Part shown: in pieces, positions 35,960 to 46,536 of the stretch
Position numbering within the stretch: the stretch's first letter is position 1
Layout of the letters: each line of letters starts with the position of its first letter
NCBI RefSeq assembly: GCF_002741105.1
Contig: NZ_NIQU01000001.1
Span: forward strand, 248,001 to 312,000
Reading direction: 5' to 3'
From: Pseudomonas sediminis
GTDB lineage: Bacteria > Pseudomonadota > Gammaproteobacteria > Pseudomonadales > Pseudomonadaceae
DNA length: 64,000 nt
Position numbers and translations under genes: made by a program
Notes under the pieces: generated by a model
What the model was told of the DNA's origin: nothing
Databases searched by the model: none
Seen by the model: only the letters and a program-made list of their open reading frames with translations

Positions 35960-36721
35960 TCAGCTCTTGAGCCGGTAACCGGTCTTGAAGATCCAACCCA
36001 CCAGCAAGATGCACAGCGCCAGAAAGCCCAGCACCATCGCCAGGCTGACGCCGACGTTGACGTCGGACACGCCGTAGAAGCTCCAGCGGAAGGCGCTGAT
36101 CAGGTACACCACCGGGTTGAACAGGGTCACCGTCTGCCAGGCAGGCGGCAGCATGCTGATCGAATAGAAAGCGCCGCCGAGAAAGGTCAGTGGCGTGACG
36201 ATCAGCGCCGGGACGATCTGCAGCTTCTCCCAGCCATCGGCCCACACGCCGATGATGAAACCGAACAGGCTGAAGGTCAGAGCCGTCAGCACCAGGAACG
36301 CCGCCATCCAGATCGGATGCTGAATCTCGAAATCGACGAACAACCGCGCGGTGAGCAGGATGATCAGGCCGAGGATCACAGACTTGGTCGCCGCCGCGCC
36401 GACATAACCGATCAGAATTTCCAGATAGGACACCGGCGCCGACAGCAGCTCGTAGATACTTCCGGAATATTTGGGCATGTAGATGCCGAACGACGCATTG
36501 GAAATGCTCTCGGTCAGCAGCGCCAGCATGATCAAGCCCGGAATGATGAAGGCGCCGTAGCTCACGCCCTGCACCTGGGTCATGCTCGAACCGATGGCCG
36601 AGCCGAACACCACGAAATACAGCGAGGTGCTGATCACCGGTGTGGCGATGCTCTGCAGCAGGGTGCGCCAGGTGCGCGCCAGCTCGAACAGGTAGATAGC
36701 CTTGATGGCGTACAGGTTCAT
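35960..36721 (-). CDS. ABC-2 type exporter permease
   Basis: 253 residues with six predicted helices, starting [20 protein letters not shown]. The ABC-2 signature region appears as [21 protein letters not shown] and, near the end, [20 protein letters not shown]. It matches YadH-type permeases. An in-frame TTG at 36727 exists, but the ATG at 36721 has GGAG 8 bases upstream. It is the partner of the ATPase encoded just upstream (36867-37790); the gap between them contains a structured repeat. Export substrate unknown. Confidence 0.92.
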   Translation of the reverse strand: MNLYAIKAIYLFELARTWRTLLQSIATPVISTSLYFVVFGSAIGSSMTQVQGVSYGAFIIPGLIMLALLTESISNASFGIYMPKYSGSIYELLSAPVSYLEILIGYVGAAATKSVILGLIILLTARLFVDFEIQHPIWMAAFLVLTALTFSLFGFIIGVWADGWEKLQIVPALIVTPLTFLGGAFYSISMLPPAWQTVTLFNPVVYLISAFRWSFYGVSDVNVGVSLAMVLGFLALCILLVGWIFKTGYRLKS

Positions 36722-36736
36722 GCGCAAATCTCCATT

Positions 36737-36878
36737 TCAGGGCGCTGAGAGGCGTAGCGAGCGAAGGTCAGGCAAGGCGAAGTCAGGCGAGGCCGCGGAG
36801 TGTACGCGTTGTACATGAGCAGGCCGAGCCTGACTTCAACGCAGCCTGGGCGAGCGCAGTAGCGTCTCATCGGCCTGA
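36737..36878 (+). repeat. Structured palindromic repeat, copy B
   Basis: It contains, in order, CAAGGC, a 10-bp stem arm GAAGTCAGGC (36779-36788), GA, GGCC, GCGGAG, a small hairpin TGTAC-gcgtt-GTACA (36801-36815), TGAGCA, GGCC, GA, the complementary arm GCCTGACTTC (36828-36837) and AACGCAG. Copies at 38963-39102 and 56884-57005 share the boxes but have different, still complementary arms. The ends carry an imperfect 14-base inverted repeat (36737-36750 and 36865-36878, 12 of 14 matching); the right one overlaps the last codons and stop of the ABC ATPase gene. Confidence 0.85.
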
Positions 36879-37790
36879 GACCAGTGACACGAAGATTTCC
36901 TCCAGAGAGCTCTGGCTCGACTGCAGATCCTTGAAGTCGATGCCGTGCTGAGCCAGGTCGCGCAGCAGTTCGGCGATGCCGGTGTTCTCGTGCTGGGCAT
37001 CGAAGGTGAACACCAGAGCATGGCCCTGATCGGCCAGCTCCAGGCCATAGCGCGACAGCTCGGCCGGCACGCAGGACAGCGGCTGCTGCAGGTGCAGGGT
37101 CAGCTGCTTCTTGCCCAGCTTGTGCATCAGCACCTGCTTGTCTTCCACCAGGATGATGCGGCCCTTGCTGATCACCCCGATGCGGTCGGCCATTTCCTCG
37201 GCCTCCTCGATGTAGTGGGTGGTCAGGATGATGGTCACGCCGCGCTCACGCAGACGCCGCACCATGTTCCACATGTCGCGGCGCAGCTCCACGTCGACGC
37301 CAGCGGTGGGCTCGTCGAGAAAGAGAATCTGCGGTTCATGCGAGAGCGCCTTGGCGATCATCACCCGGCGCTTCATGCCGCCGGACAGTTCCATGATCTT
37401 GGCGTTGCGTTTGTCCCATAGCGACAGATCCTTGAGCAACTGCTCCAGGTAGGCCGGGTCGGGCTTCTTGCCGAACAGACCGCGGCTGAACTTTACCGTC
37501 GCCCAGACGGTTTCGAACACGTCGCTGACCAGTTCCTGTGGCACCAGACCGATCTGCGAGCGGGCCGCGCGGTAGTCACGGACGATGTCCTTACCGCCGA
37601 CCAGCACCTTGCCCTCGCCAGGATTAACGATGCCGCAGATGATGCTGATCAGGGTGGTCTTGCCCGCGCCGTTGGGGCCGAGCAAGGCGAAAATCTCGCC
37701 CTGGCGAATGTCCAGGTCGATGCCTTGCAGCGCCGGATGCCCGGACGCATAGATCTTGTTCAGTTGCTGGATGGAGATGACCGACTGCAC
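36867..37790 (-). CDS. ABC transporter ATP-binding protein (YadG type)
   Basis: 307 residues from a GTG at 37790. It has Walker [10 protein letters not shown], the ABC signature LSGGMKRRV, Walker [13 protein letters not shown] and the switch histidine [10 protein letters not shown]. The C-terminal extension (about 220-307) is typical of ABC-2 exporters of the YadG/DrrA group. With the permease downstream it forms a complete exporter. Its last codons overlap one end of the structured repeat copy B. Confidence 0.94.
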   Translation of the reverse strand: MQSVISIQQLNKIYASGHPALQGIDLDIRQGEIFALLGPNGAGKTTLISIICGIVNPGEGKVLVGGKDIVRDYRAARSQIGLVPQELVSDVFETVWATVKFSRGLFGKKPDPAYLEQLLKDLSLWDKRNAKIMELSGGMKRRVMIAKALSHEPQILFLDEPTAGVDVELRRDMWNMVRRLRERGVTIILTTHYIEEAEEMADRIGVISKGRIILVEDKQVLMHKLGKKQLTLHLQQPLSCVPAELSRYGLELADQGHALVFTFDAQHENTGIAELLRDLAQHGIDFKDLQSSQSSLEEIFVSLVSGR

Positions 37791-37863
37791 GGTGGATGGC
37801 CCCTTGCCTGCGGAAAACGCAACAGTTTACAGGGCATGAGCCGCCGACATCAGCGCGCGGAAG

Positions 37864-37891
37864 AAAAAACGGCGCACTTGTGGTGCGCCGG
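37864..37891 (-). terminator. Terminator of the 2-hydroxyacid dehydrogenase gene
   Basis: An 8-bp stem (CGGCGCAC at 37871-37878, GTGCGCCG at 37884-37891) with loop TTGTG, followed on the minus strand by TTTTTTCTTC, lies about 100 bases downstream of the stop at 37991. Confidence 0.85.
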
Positions 37892-37990
37892 GGATGCTGC
37901 AGGTGAGGTAGAAACGATTACAGCGCTTGTGGCGATGTAACGATAGGCCTGGCGGCAAGCGCCGCCCGGCGTATTCGGTGGCGAGCGGGA

Positions 37991-38932
37991 TCAGAGCGGC
38001 GTCAGCAGCTTGCCGGTGGCGATGAAGGCGCGCAGGTTGTCCAGCACCAGATCAGCCATCTGCTGACGCGTCTCGACACTGGCGCTGCCGACGTGCGGCA
38101 ACAGCACCACGTTGTCCAGTTCGCGCAGCGCCGCCGGTACCTGAGGCTCACGCTCGAAAACGTCCAGCCCGGCACCGCCGATCACTTTGCCCTGCAACGC
38201 CGTGATCAGCGCGGCCTCATCGACCACCGAGCCACGCGCGACGTTGACCAGAAAGCCATCCGGGCCGAGTGCTTCGAGCACCTCGGCGTTGATCAGGTGA
38301 TGGGTGGCCTTGCCGCCCGGGCAGGTCAGCACCAAAAAGTCTGCCCAACGCGCCAGCGCCAGCAGATCCGGCTCGTGCCGGTAAGGGCTGCCCTCGACCG
38401 CACGGCGATTGTGGTAACGCACCGGCATGGAGAAACCGGAGGCGCGCAGGGCTACCGCCTCGCCGATGCGGCCAAGGCCGACGATCCCCAGGCGCTTGCC
38501 GCTGACCCGACGCGCCAGCGGGAAGCCCGTGGTGCTGCTCCAGGCGACGCTGCGCACGAAGCGATCAGCCTCGGACAGGCGCCGCGCGCTGTCGATCATC
38601 AGGCCCATGGCCAGGTCGGCGACGCAGTCGTTGAGCACGTCCGGCGTGGTGCTGAGCACGATGCCGCGATCACGCAGCAGATCCAGCGGATAGGGATCGT
38701 AGCCCACGCCGAAGCTGCAGATGGCGCGCAGATTCGGCAGCAGCGCCAGTTGGTCAGCCGTACAGCCGAAGCGTGCTGAGGACACCATATAGATGAACTG
38801 CTCGCCGTGCTCGCGCAGGAACGCCAGCGGCTCGGCCTGTTGCCACAGCGCACTGACCTCGTATTGCTCGGCCAGCTCGCGGTTGAAACGCTCGCTCAGC
38901 GGGCCGATCTGCAGCACCTTGGGTTTGCTCAT
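37991..38932 (-). CDS. D-2-hydroxyacid dehydrogenase (glyoxylate/hydroxypyruvate reductase-like)
   Basis: 313 residues. The NAD(P)-binding motif is GIVGLGRIGEAVALRASGF. The catalytic set is R in NVARGSVVDEAAL, E in FEREPQVPAAL and H in VVLLPHVGSASVETR. The NHRRAVEG-like segment (here YHNRRAVEGSPY) with basic residues suggests NADPH preference, as in GhrB-type reductases. It reduces 2-keto acids such as hydroxypyruvate or glyoxylate. AGGAGG lies 5 bases before the ATG. The gene sits next to the hexarate island but is separated from it by structured repeat copy A, so a shared pathway is only suggested. Confidence 0.93.
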   Translation of the reverse strand: MSKPKVLQIGPLSERFNRELAEQYEVSALWQQAEPLAFLREHGEQFIYMVSSARFGCTADQLALLPNLRAICSFGVGYDPYPLDLLRDRGIVLSTTPDVLNDCVADLAMGLMIDSARRLSEADRFVRSVAWSSTTGFPLARRVSGKRLGIVGLGRIGEAVALRASGFSMPVRYHNRRAVEGSPYRHEPDLLALARWADFLVLTCPGGKATHHLINAEVLEALGPDGFLVNVARGSVVDEAALITALQGKVIGGAGLDVFEREPQVPAALRELDNVVLLPHVGSASVETRQQMADLVLDNLRAFIATGKLLTPL

Positions 38933-38962
38933 GGAACCTCCTGTTTGGATCGTGCGATTTAC

Positions 38963-39102
38963 CAGGCTGTTGAAAAACTACCTGCGTTGCCAATGCTGCG
39001 TTAAATACAGGCTCAAAATGCTCATTTACAGCTCGTAAACTCCGCTTTTTCGCCTGTATTTGCCTTGCACTGGCTACCTCGCCTACGTTTTTCAACGGCC
39101 TG
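38963..39102 (-). repeat. Structured palindromic repeat, copy A, with terminal inverted repeats
   Basis: 140 bases bounded by 16-base inverted repeats (CAGGCTGTTGAAAAAC at 38963-38978, complement at 39087-39102, one mismatch). Read on the minus strand the interior is CAAGGC, arm AAATACAGGC, GA, AAAA, GCGGAG, hairpin TTTAC-GAGCT-GTAAA, TGAGCA, TTTT, GA, arm GCCTGTATTT, AACGCAG. This is the same box order as copies B and C with different arm sequences. The right end directly abuts the stop codon of the FAD oxidase gene (39103-39105). Its size and ends recall a miniature inverted-repeat element. Confidence 0.87.
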
Positions 39103-40521
<1,419 letters not shown>

Positions 40522-40522
40522 C

Positions 40523-42079
40523 TCAGGTCACCGGCGCCGGGTTGAACAGCACCAGATCGTTGTGCAGCCGCAGATGCTCGGCGCAGGTCTGCTTTCGACC
40601 GCTGGCCACGTCCAGATAGAGCTGGAAGATATGCCAGCCCATTTGCTCCAGCGTCATGCGCCCGGAGACGATCTGTCCAGCGTCGACGTCGATCAGATCC
40701 GGCCAGCGTTCGGCCAGTTGCGTGCGCGTGGCCACCTTGATCACCGGCACCATGGACAGGCCATAGGGCGTGCCGCGACCGGTGGTGAAGATGTGCAGGT
40801 TCATGCCCGCCGCCAGCTGCAGGGTGCCGCAGATGAAGTCGCTGGCCGGCGTGGCGCAAAACCACAAGCCCTTGCCACGAATGCGCTCGCCCGGCGCGAC
40901 CACGCCAGCGATGGTACCGTTGCCGGACTTGGCGATCGAACCCATGGCCTTCTCGACGATGTTGTTCAGCCCACCCTTCTTGTTGCCCGGCGTGGTGTTG
41001 GCGCTGCGGTCGGCCATGCCGCGCTGCAGGTAGCGGTCGTACCAGTCCATCTCGCGGATCAGCGCATCGGCCACTTCGACCGTGGCCGCACGCGGCGTCA
41101 GCAGGTGGATGCCGTCACGCACTTCGGTGTTCTCACTGAACATCACGGTGGCACCGGCGCGCACCAGCAGGTCGGCCGCCACGCCAAGGGCCGGGTTGGC
41201 GGTGATACCGGAGAAGGCGTCGCTGCCGCCGCACTGCATGCCGACCACCAATTCGGAAGCCGGCACGGTCTCGCGACGACGCTGGTCGAGCACTTTCAGG
41301 CGATCCTCGATCATGCCCATGATCTGCTTGACCATGCCGGTGAAACCGGTGCCGGAATCCTGCAGGCGGAACAACCAGTCCTCCTCGTCCATGCCGTTGG
41401 TGAGCTGGTCGCCATCCATCAACTGGTTGGCCTGCAGCTTCTCGCAGCCGAGGCTGATCACCAGCGCCTGGCCACCCAGGTTGGGGTTGCGGCTGATGTT
41501 GTACAGCGTGCGGATCGGCACCACCGCGTCCGGCGCGTTGATCGCTACGCCGCAGCCATAGCTGTGCGACAACGCCACCACGTCGTCGACGTTGGGGTAC
41601 TTGGGCAGGACTTCCTTGCGCACGCGCTCGACCACGTGATCGAGCACGCCGACCACGCACTGCACCGTGGTGGTCACACCGAGGATGTTACGGGTGCCAA
41701 CGCTGCCGTCCGGATTGCGGAAGCCCTCGAAGGTATAGCCTTCCAGCGGCTCGCCAGGTGCGGTCTTGAGGGTCGCCTTGGGCAGGTTGTCCAACACCGG
41801 CGGCTCGGGCATGCGCAGCACCTGCTCGGTGACCCAGCTGCCGGCGGCGATGGGCTTGAGCGCATAGCCGATGACCTCGCCATAACGCACCACCTCGCCG
41901 CCTTCGGCGATATCCACCAGCGCCACCTTGTGGCTCTGCGGGATGCCCTCGATAGCCGTCAGACCGTCGTCAAACTGGCCGCCTGCGGCGACGCCCTGGT
42001 TATTGACCACCACGCCGACGTTGTCGCTCGGGTGCAGGCGGATATAGCGGGGCGAATCCTGATGGGGAATCAACTGCAT
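40523..42079 (-). CDS. garD: Galactarate dehydratase
   Basis: 518 residues of the UxaA/GarD family. The N-terminal SAF-like domain is followed by [20 protein letters not shown] and [15 protein letters not shown], and the C-terminal part has [26 protein letters not shown]-type (here [15 protein letters not shown]) and [20 protein letters not shown], all characteristic of GarD. It dehydrates galactarate (meso-galactarate) to 5-dehydro-4-deoxy-D-glucarate with Fe2+. AGGAG lies upstream. In the order transporter, garD, FAD oxidase on the minus strand. Confidence 0.94.
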   Translation of the reverse strand: MQLIPHQDSPRYIRLHPSDNVGVVVNNQGVAAGGQFDDGLTAIEGIPQSHKVALVDIAEGGEVVRYGEVIGYALKPIAAGSWVTEQVLRMPEPPVLDNLPKATLKTAPGEPLEGYTFEGFRNPDGSVGTRNILGVTTTVQCVVGVLDHVVERVRKEVLPKYPNVDDVVALSHSYGCGVAINAPDAVVPIRTLYNISRNPNLGGQALVISLGCEKLQANQLMDGDQLTNGMDEEDWLFRLQDSGTGFTGMVKQIMGMIEDRLKVLDQRRRETVPASELVVGMQCGGSDAFSGITANPALGVAADLLVRAGATVMFSENTEVRDGIHLLTPRAATVEVADALIREMDWYDRYLQRGMADRSANTTPGNKKGGLNNIVEKAMGSIAKSGNGTIAGVVAPGERIRGKGLWFCATPASDFICGTLQLAAGMNLHIFTTGRGTPYGLSMVPVIKVATRTQLAERWPDLIDVDAGQIVSGRMTLEQMGWHIFQLYLDVASGRKQTCAEHLRLHNDLVLFNPAPVT

Positions 42080-42101
42080 GACGCTTGCTCCTGTTGTGCG
42101 T

Positions 42102-43427
42102 TCAGGATGCCGAGCCGGACGTGGCGTCCAGCTCGACCCTGTGAATACGGCCGACGATCAAGCCGAAGCTCACGACCGCCAGCAGGGAATTGAGACCAAC
42201 ATAGGCCAATGCCCAATCGAATGATCCGGTACGGCTGACCAGGTAGCCGATAACGATAGGTGTGGTGATCGCTGCCAGGTTACCGAAGGTGTTGAACAGC
42301 CCGCCGGACAAGCCAAGGATCTGCCGAGGCGAAGTGTCGGCCACCAGCGTCCAGCCCAGCGAGCCGAGGCCCTTGCCGAAGAAGGCCAGGGCCATCAGCG
42401 CCATCACGGCCGTGTCGCTCTCGACGAAAATGCACAGCACCACGGCGCTCGACAGCAGCAGACCGAACACCATCGGCAGCTTGCGCGCCAGAGTCAGCGA
42501 GTGACCGCGACGCAACATGCCATCGGACAGCAGCCCACCAAGCACGCCACCGGCGCAACCGCTGATAGCCGGCAAGGCGGCAGCGAAACCGGCGCCGAGA
42601 ATGCTCATGCCGCGCGCCTGCACCAGGTAGACCGGAAACCAGGTGAGAAAGAAATAGGTAATGGCGTTGTTGCAGTACTGGCCGAGGTAGATGCCGATCA
42701 TCGTGCGCTGGCGCAGCAGCAGGCCCAGGTAGCCCCACTGCGAACCGCCAATGCCACCACGCTGCCCTTCCAGATCAATCAGCGCCCCGCCCTGCTCCAG
42801 GTGTTCCAGCTCGGCCGCTTCGATACGCGGGTGCTGACGCGGGCCATGCAGCTGCTTCAACCACAGCAGCGACAGCGCCAGCCCCAGACAACCGAGCACG
42901 ATGAACACCGACTGCCAGCCCATGGTTTGCACCACCCAGCCCATCAAGGGTGCGAACAGGGCGGTGGCAGCATATTGCGCCGAACTGGAGATGGCCGTGG
43001 CGGTGGCGCGCTCAGCGGTAGGAAACCACGAGGCGATGATCCGTGCATTGCCGGGAAAGCACGGCGCACTGGCAAAGCCCACCAACAGCCGCAGCAGAAA
43101 CATCGAGGTCACGGCCCAGGTGCCCGGCAGCCAGCCGACGAAACCCTGCAACAGGGTCAGCGCCGACCAGACGAACAACGCCAGGGTGTACACCGGCTTG
43201 GTGCCGAAGCGGTCGAACAGCCAGCCACCGGGAATCTGCCCGATCACGTAGGCCCAGCCGAACGCCGAGAAGATGTAGCCGAGCGTCACCGCGTCGATAC
43301 CGAGGCCGGCCTGCATCGCCGAACCGGCAACGGACAGACTGGAGCGATCGGCGAAGGTGATGGTCGTGACCAGAAACAGCATCAACAAGATGCTGTAGCG
43401 CACACGACCCGGTTTGGCATCTGGCAT
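42102..43427 (-). CDS. gudP: MFS hexarate transporter, GudP/GarP type
   Basis: 441 residues with 12 helices. It matches E. coli GudP closely as recalled: [51 protein letters not shown] and [20 protein letters not shown]. It imports glucarate and/or galactarate with protons. A TTG at 43433 is in frame, but the ATG at 43427 gives the expected start [18 protein letters not shown]. It is encoded 22 bases before garD on the minus strand. Confidence 0.92.
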   Translation of the reverse strand: MPDAKPGRVRYSILLMLFLVTTITFADRSSLSVAGSAMQAGLGIDAVTLGYIFSAFGWAYVIGQIPGGWLFDRFGTKPVYTLALFVWSALTLLQGFVGWLPGTWAVTSMFLLRLLVGFASAPCFPGNARIIASWFPTAERATATAISSSAQYAATALFAPLMGWVVQTMGWQSVFIVLGCLGLALSLLWLKQLHGPRQHPRIEAAELEHLEQGGALIDLEGQRGGIGGSQWGYLGLLLRQRTMIGIYLGQYCNNAITYFFLTWFPVYLVQARGMSILGAGFAAALPAISGCAGGVLGGLLSDGMLRRGHSLTLARKLPMVFGLLLSSAVVLCIFVESDTAVMALMALAFFGKGLGSLGWTLVADTSPRQILGLSGGLFNTFGNLAAITTPIVIGYLVSRTGSFDWALAYVGLNSLLAVVSFGLIVGRIHRVELDATSGSAS

Positions 43428-43482
43428 CGGCAAGGCTCGCGAGACAGAAGTAAAGATTGACCCCGTAGGCCAGGCCGAACAC

Positions 43483-43593
43483 CCGTAGGGTGGGCTTCAG
43501 CCCACCAGCTACAGTCTCGGTGGGCTGAAGCGGAACGCCGCCCGGCTCATCCTAAAGGACTGCAATCAAGGTGGGCTGAAGCCCACCCTACGG
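43483..43593. repeat. Long inverted repeat (GTAGGGTGGGCTTCAGCCC type) with middle copy
   Basis: CCGTAGGGTGGGCTTCAGCC (from 43483, 24 bases in all to 43506) is repeated as a perfect inverted copy at 43570-43593. Each copy is itself palindromic (TGGGCTTCAGCCCA). A third partial copy, GGTGGGCTGAAGC, lies at 43519-43531. It separates the MFS gene from gudD and could form a very stable hairpin in either transcript. Confidence 0.9.
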
Positions 43594-43612
43594 AATAAAG
43601 TCCGGGCTTGGC

Positions 43613-44962
43613 TCAACGAACCAGGCAGGGCTTCTTGTTATTGAAAGTCCAGTTGGGGATCAGGTACTGCATGGCAATGGCGTCGTCACGCGCGCCCAGG
43701 CCCTTGGTCTGGTACAGCTCGTGCGCCTTGGCTAGCGCGTCCCAATCCAGCTCGACGCCGAGACCTGGGGTTTTCGGCACCTGCACCAGACCACCTTCGA
43801 TGCGCAGCGGGTTGCGCGTCAGGTACTGGCCGTCCTGCCAGATCCAGTGGGTATCGATGGCAGTGACTCGACCCGGCGCCGCCGCGGCGACGTGGGTGAA
43901 CATGGCCAGGGAGATGTCGAAGTGGTTGTTGGAGTGCGAACCCCAAGTCAAGCCCCAGTCGTTGCACATCTGCGCCACGCGCACGGAACCGGCCATGGTC
44001 CAGAAGTGCGGGTCGGCCAACGGGATGTCCACCGATTGCAGGGAGATGGTGTGGCCCATCTGCCGCCAGTCGGTAGCGATCATGTTGGTCGCAGTCGGCA
44101 GGCCGGTGGCACGGCGGAACTCGGCCATCACTTCCCGACCGGAGTAGCCGTTCTCGGCGCCGCACGGGTCTTCGGCATAGGCCAGCACGCCATGCAGGTC
44201 GCGGCACAGGGCAATGGCCTCATCCAGCGACCAGCCGCCATTCGGGTCCAGCGTCACACGAGCCTCAGGGAAGCGCGCGGCCAGGGCGCGGATCGCCTCG
44301 ACTTCGGCTTCGCCATGCAGCACACCGCCCTTGAGTTTGAAATCGTTGAAGCCATAACGCGCATGCGCGGCCTCGGCCTGGCGGACGATGGTTTCCGGCG
44401 TCAATGCGGTCTGGTTGCGCACGCGCTCCCAGGTGTCATCGGCATCGCGCTCATCGCGATAGCCGAGATCGGTCTTGTCCTTGTCACCGACGAAGAACAG
44501 ATAACCGAGCATTTCCACGGCATCGCGCTGCTGGCCTTCGCCGAGCAGTGCAGCCACCGGCACACCGAGGTGCTGGCCGAGCAGGTCGAGCAACGCGGAC
44601 TCCAGCGCGGTGACGGCGTGAATGGTGATGCGCAGATCGAAAGTCTGCAGGCCGCGACCGCCGGAATCACGATCTGCGAAAGCGCGGCGTACCTGGTTGA
44701 GCAAGGCGTTGTAGTTGCCGACCGGTTGGCCGACGAGGATCGAGCGGGCGTCGTCGAGGGTCTTACGAATGCCCTCGCCGCCGGGGACTTCGCCGACACC
44801 GACGTGGCCGGCGCTGTCCTTGAGAATGAGGATGTTGCGGGTGAAATACGGGCCGTGGGCACCGCTCAGATTGAGCAGCATGCTGTCTTGACCGGCGACC
44901 GGTACGACTTGCAGCTCGGTGATCAGCGGAGTGCCGACAGCGGCAGGAATCTGTGAAGTCAT
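43613..44962 (-). CDS. gudD: Glucarate dehydratase (copy 1)
   Basis: 449 residues, E. coli GudD size. Enolase superfamily: the base lysine in NDFKLKGGV (KxK), metal ligands in TLDPNGGW and [11 protein letters not shown], and the His/Asp dyad in [14 protein letters not shown] with [10 protein letters not shown] near the end. It dehydrates D-glucarate (and L-idarate) to 5-dehydro-4-deoxy-D-glucarate. The ATG at 44962 is preceded by AGGGTAA. It lies downstream of kdgD on the minus strand, 111 bases apart. Confidence 0.95.
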   Translation of the reverse strand: MTSQIPAAVGTPLITELQVVPVAGQDSMLLNLSGAHGPYFTRNILILKDSAGHVGVGEVPGGEGIRKTLDDARSILVGQPVGNYNALLNQVRRAFADRDSGGRGLQTFDLRITIHAVTALESALLDLLGQHLGVPVAALLGEGQQRDAVEMLGYLFFVGDKDKTDLGYRDERDADDTWERVRNQTALTPETIVRQAEAAHARYGFNDFKLKGGVLHGEAEVEAIRALAARFPEARVTLDPNGGWSLDEAIALCRDLHGVLAYAEDPCGAENGYSGREVMAEFRRATGLPTATNMIATDWRQMGHTISLQSVDIPLADPHFWTMAGSVRVAQMCNDWGLTWGSHSNNHFDISLAMFTHVAAAAPGRVTAIDTHWIWQDGQYLTRNPLRIEGGLVQVPKTPGLGVELDWDALAKAHELYQTKGLGARDDAIAMQYLIPNWTFNNKKPCLVR

Positions 44963-45073
44963 GAGCGTTACCCTGTTGTTCTTATGCGGGTTCGACAATG
45001 GTTCAATGCCGTCGCGCCCGGACTTCCGGGGCGCGGCCAGGCCGCTCGCCGCAGCGAGCGGCCCTCTGCGGTA

Positions 45074-45985
45074 TTACTGCGCGCCTTGGGCTTCGATCAG
45101 CTTGGCCAGGGCTTCGTACTCGTCCGGCAGCAGATCGGTCAGCGGTGCGCGTACCGGACCGGCGTCGTAACCGACGATCTTGGCACCGGCCTTGACAATG
45201 CTCACGGCATAGCCGGCCTTGCGGTTACGGATGTCCAGGTACGGCAGGAAGAAATCATCGATCAGCTTGCCAACGGTGGCGTGATCTTCCGCGGCGATGG
45301 CGCGGTAGAAGTCCATGGCGGTTTTCGGGATGAAGTTGAACACGGCCGAGGAGTAGACCGGCACACCCAGCGCCTTGTAGGCCGCAGCGTAGACTTCAGC
45401 GGTCGGCAGGCCGCCGAGGTAGGTCAGACGCTCGCCCAGGCGCCGGCGGATCGACACCATCAGCTCGATGTCGCCCAGGCCATCCTTGTAACCGATCAGG
45501 TTCGGGCAACGCTCGGCCAGTTGCTCCAGCAGGTTGGCGTTGAGACGGCAGACGTTACGGTTGTAGATCACCACGCCGATCTTCACCGACTTGCACACCT
45601 GCTCGACGTGAGCGGCAACGCCGTCCTGCGAGGCTTCGGTCAGGTAGTGCGGCAGCAGCAGCAAGCCCTTGGCGCCCAGGCGCTCGGCTTCCTGCGCCAT
45701 CTGGATGGCAACGCGGGTCGGGCCACCAACGCCAGCCAGGATAGGCACGGACTTCTCGCAGGTGTCCACGGCGGTCTTGATCACGGCGCTGTATTCGTCC
45801 GGCGCCAGGGAGAAGAACTCGCCAGTACCGCCGGCAGCGAACAGGGCGGAAGCACCGTAAGGCGCCAGCCACTCGAGGCGGCGCACATAGCCAGCCTGAT
45901 TGAAATCACCGGCAGCATCGAAGTCGGTTACTGGGAAAGACAGCAGACCGGAGGAGAGGATGGACTTAAGTTCTTGTGGATTCAT
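45074..45985 (-). CDS. kdgD: 5-dehydro-4-deoxyglucarate dehydratase
   Basis: 303 residues of the DapA-like aldolase/dehydratase family. It opens [20 protein letters not shown] and has [12 protein letters not shown] (phosphate/carboxylate loop), the Tyr in VVIYNRNVC and the Schiff-base lysine in [13 protein letters not shown], as in KdgD. It removes water and CO2 from 5-dehydro-4-deoxyglucarate to give 2,5-dioxopentanoate. First gene of the leftward hexarate operon, with CAGGG upstream and a 12-base inverted repeat 60 bases before its start. Confidence 0.95.
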   Translation of the reverse strand: MNPQELKSILSSGLLSFPVTDFDAAGDFNQAGYVRRLEWLAPYGASALFAAGGTGEFFSLAPDEYSAVIKTAVDTCEKSVPILAGVGGPTRVAIQMAQEAERLGAKGLLLLPHYLTEASQDGVAAHVEQVCKSVKIGVVIYNRNVCRLNANLLEQLAERCPNLIGYKDGLGDIELMVSIRRRLGERLTYLGGLPTAEVYAAAYKALGVPVYSSAVFNFIPKTAMDFYRAIAAEDHATVGKLIDDFFLPYLDIRNRKAGYAVSIVKAGAKIVGYDAGPVRAPLTDLLPDEYEALAKLIEAQGAQ

Positions 45986-46315
45986 TATGCGAACACCCTG
46001 TTAAAGCGAGTTGTGAGGAATGACGTCAGCCGTAGCTGTAGAGATACGTTATCGTACAACAACAAAAAAAACACCAGTTTTTGTATTACCCGTTCGTCGA
46101 AGTTTTTATCGCCTTCGCCCAGCCTGCCCGCAAAACCGCTGCGTAAGCGTGAAAGCTCAGCGTAGAGCAGGCTCCATCATGGCGCCAGAAGAGATGGCAG
46201 CGCAATCATCATTAACCATGAGCAGCGTTGACAGGCCTGGAACAGGCTGGTACTAATTTCACCAAGTCATACGACAACCTATGACATTCCAATAAAAACA
46301 AACGAGGCCCTGGTC
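45986..46315. promoter_or_regulatory. Divergent regulatory region of the hexarate operons
   Basis: 330 bases with no clear gene, between kdgD (leftward) and the rightward unit. Two candidate operators stand out: TACGTTATCGTA (46045-46056), and TCATA-N8-TATGA (46267-46284, TCATACGACAACCTATGA). Both contain TAC.ACAAC on one flank, so one regulator could bind both. Such sites would suit a GntR/FadR-type sugar-acid regulator, but no such gene is in the window. The poly-A tract at 46063-46072 may aid promoter activity. Confidence 0.45.
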
Positions 46316-46480
46316 ATGTCACAGACCTTCACTGCCGCCCCACCCTGCCATCGTGCCGACCATCGCACCGATGTCAGCAGCCGCCTGAACAGCGCAGTCC
46401 GCGCAGGCCTCGTTGCCGTCTTTGCCCATGCTCTCACTTGCTACCGCGCGGATCGCACGATGATCCCGGTGCACGACTGA
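46316..46480 (+). CDS. Possible small protein or leader peptide upstream of the second gudD
   Basis: A 54-residue frame beginning [20 protein letters not shown], ending MIPVHD, with GAGG 8 bases before the ATG and the second gudD starting 56 bases after its stop. It has no recognisable domain or membrane segment and is rich in Arg, His and Ala. It may be a real small protein, a leader peptide, or chance. Low confidence. Confidence 0.3.
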   Translation: MSQTFTAAPPCHRADHRTDVSSRLNSAVRAGLVAVFAHALTCYRADRTMIPVHD

Positions 46481-46536
46481 ACCGTACCTTTGCCATTGCG
46501 GCCGAGGGCCGCACCAGTTTCGGAGCCCCAGCCAAG

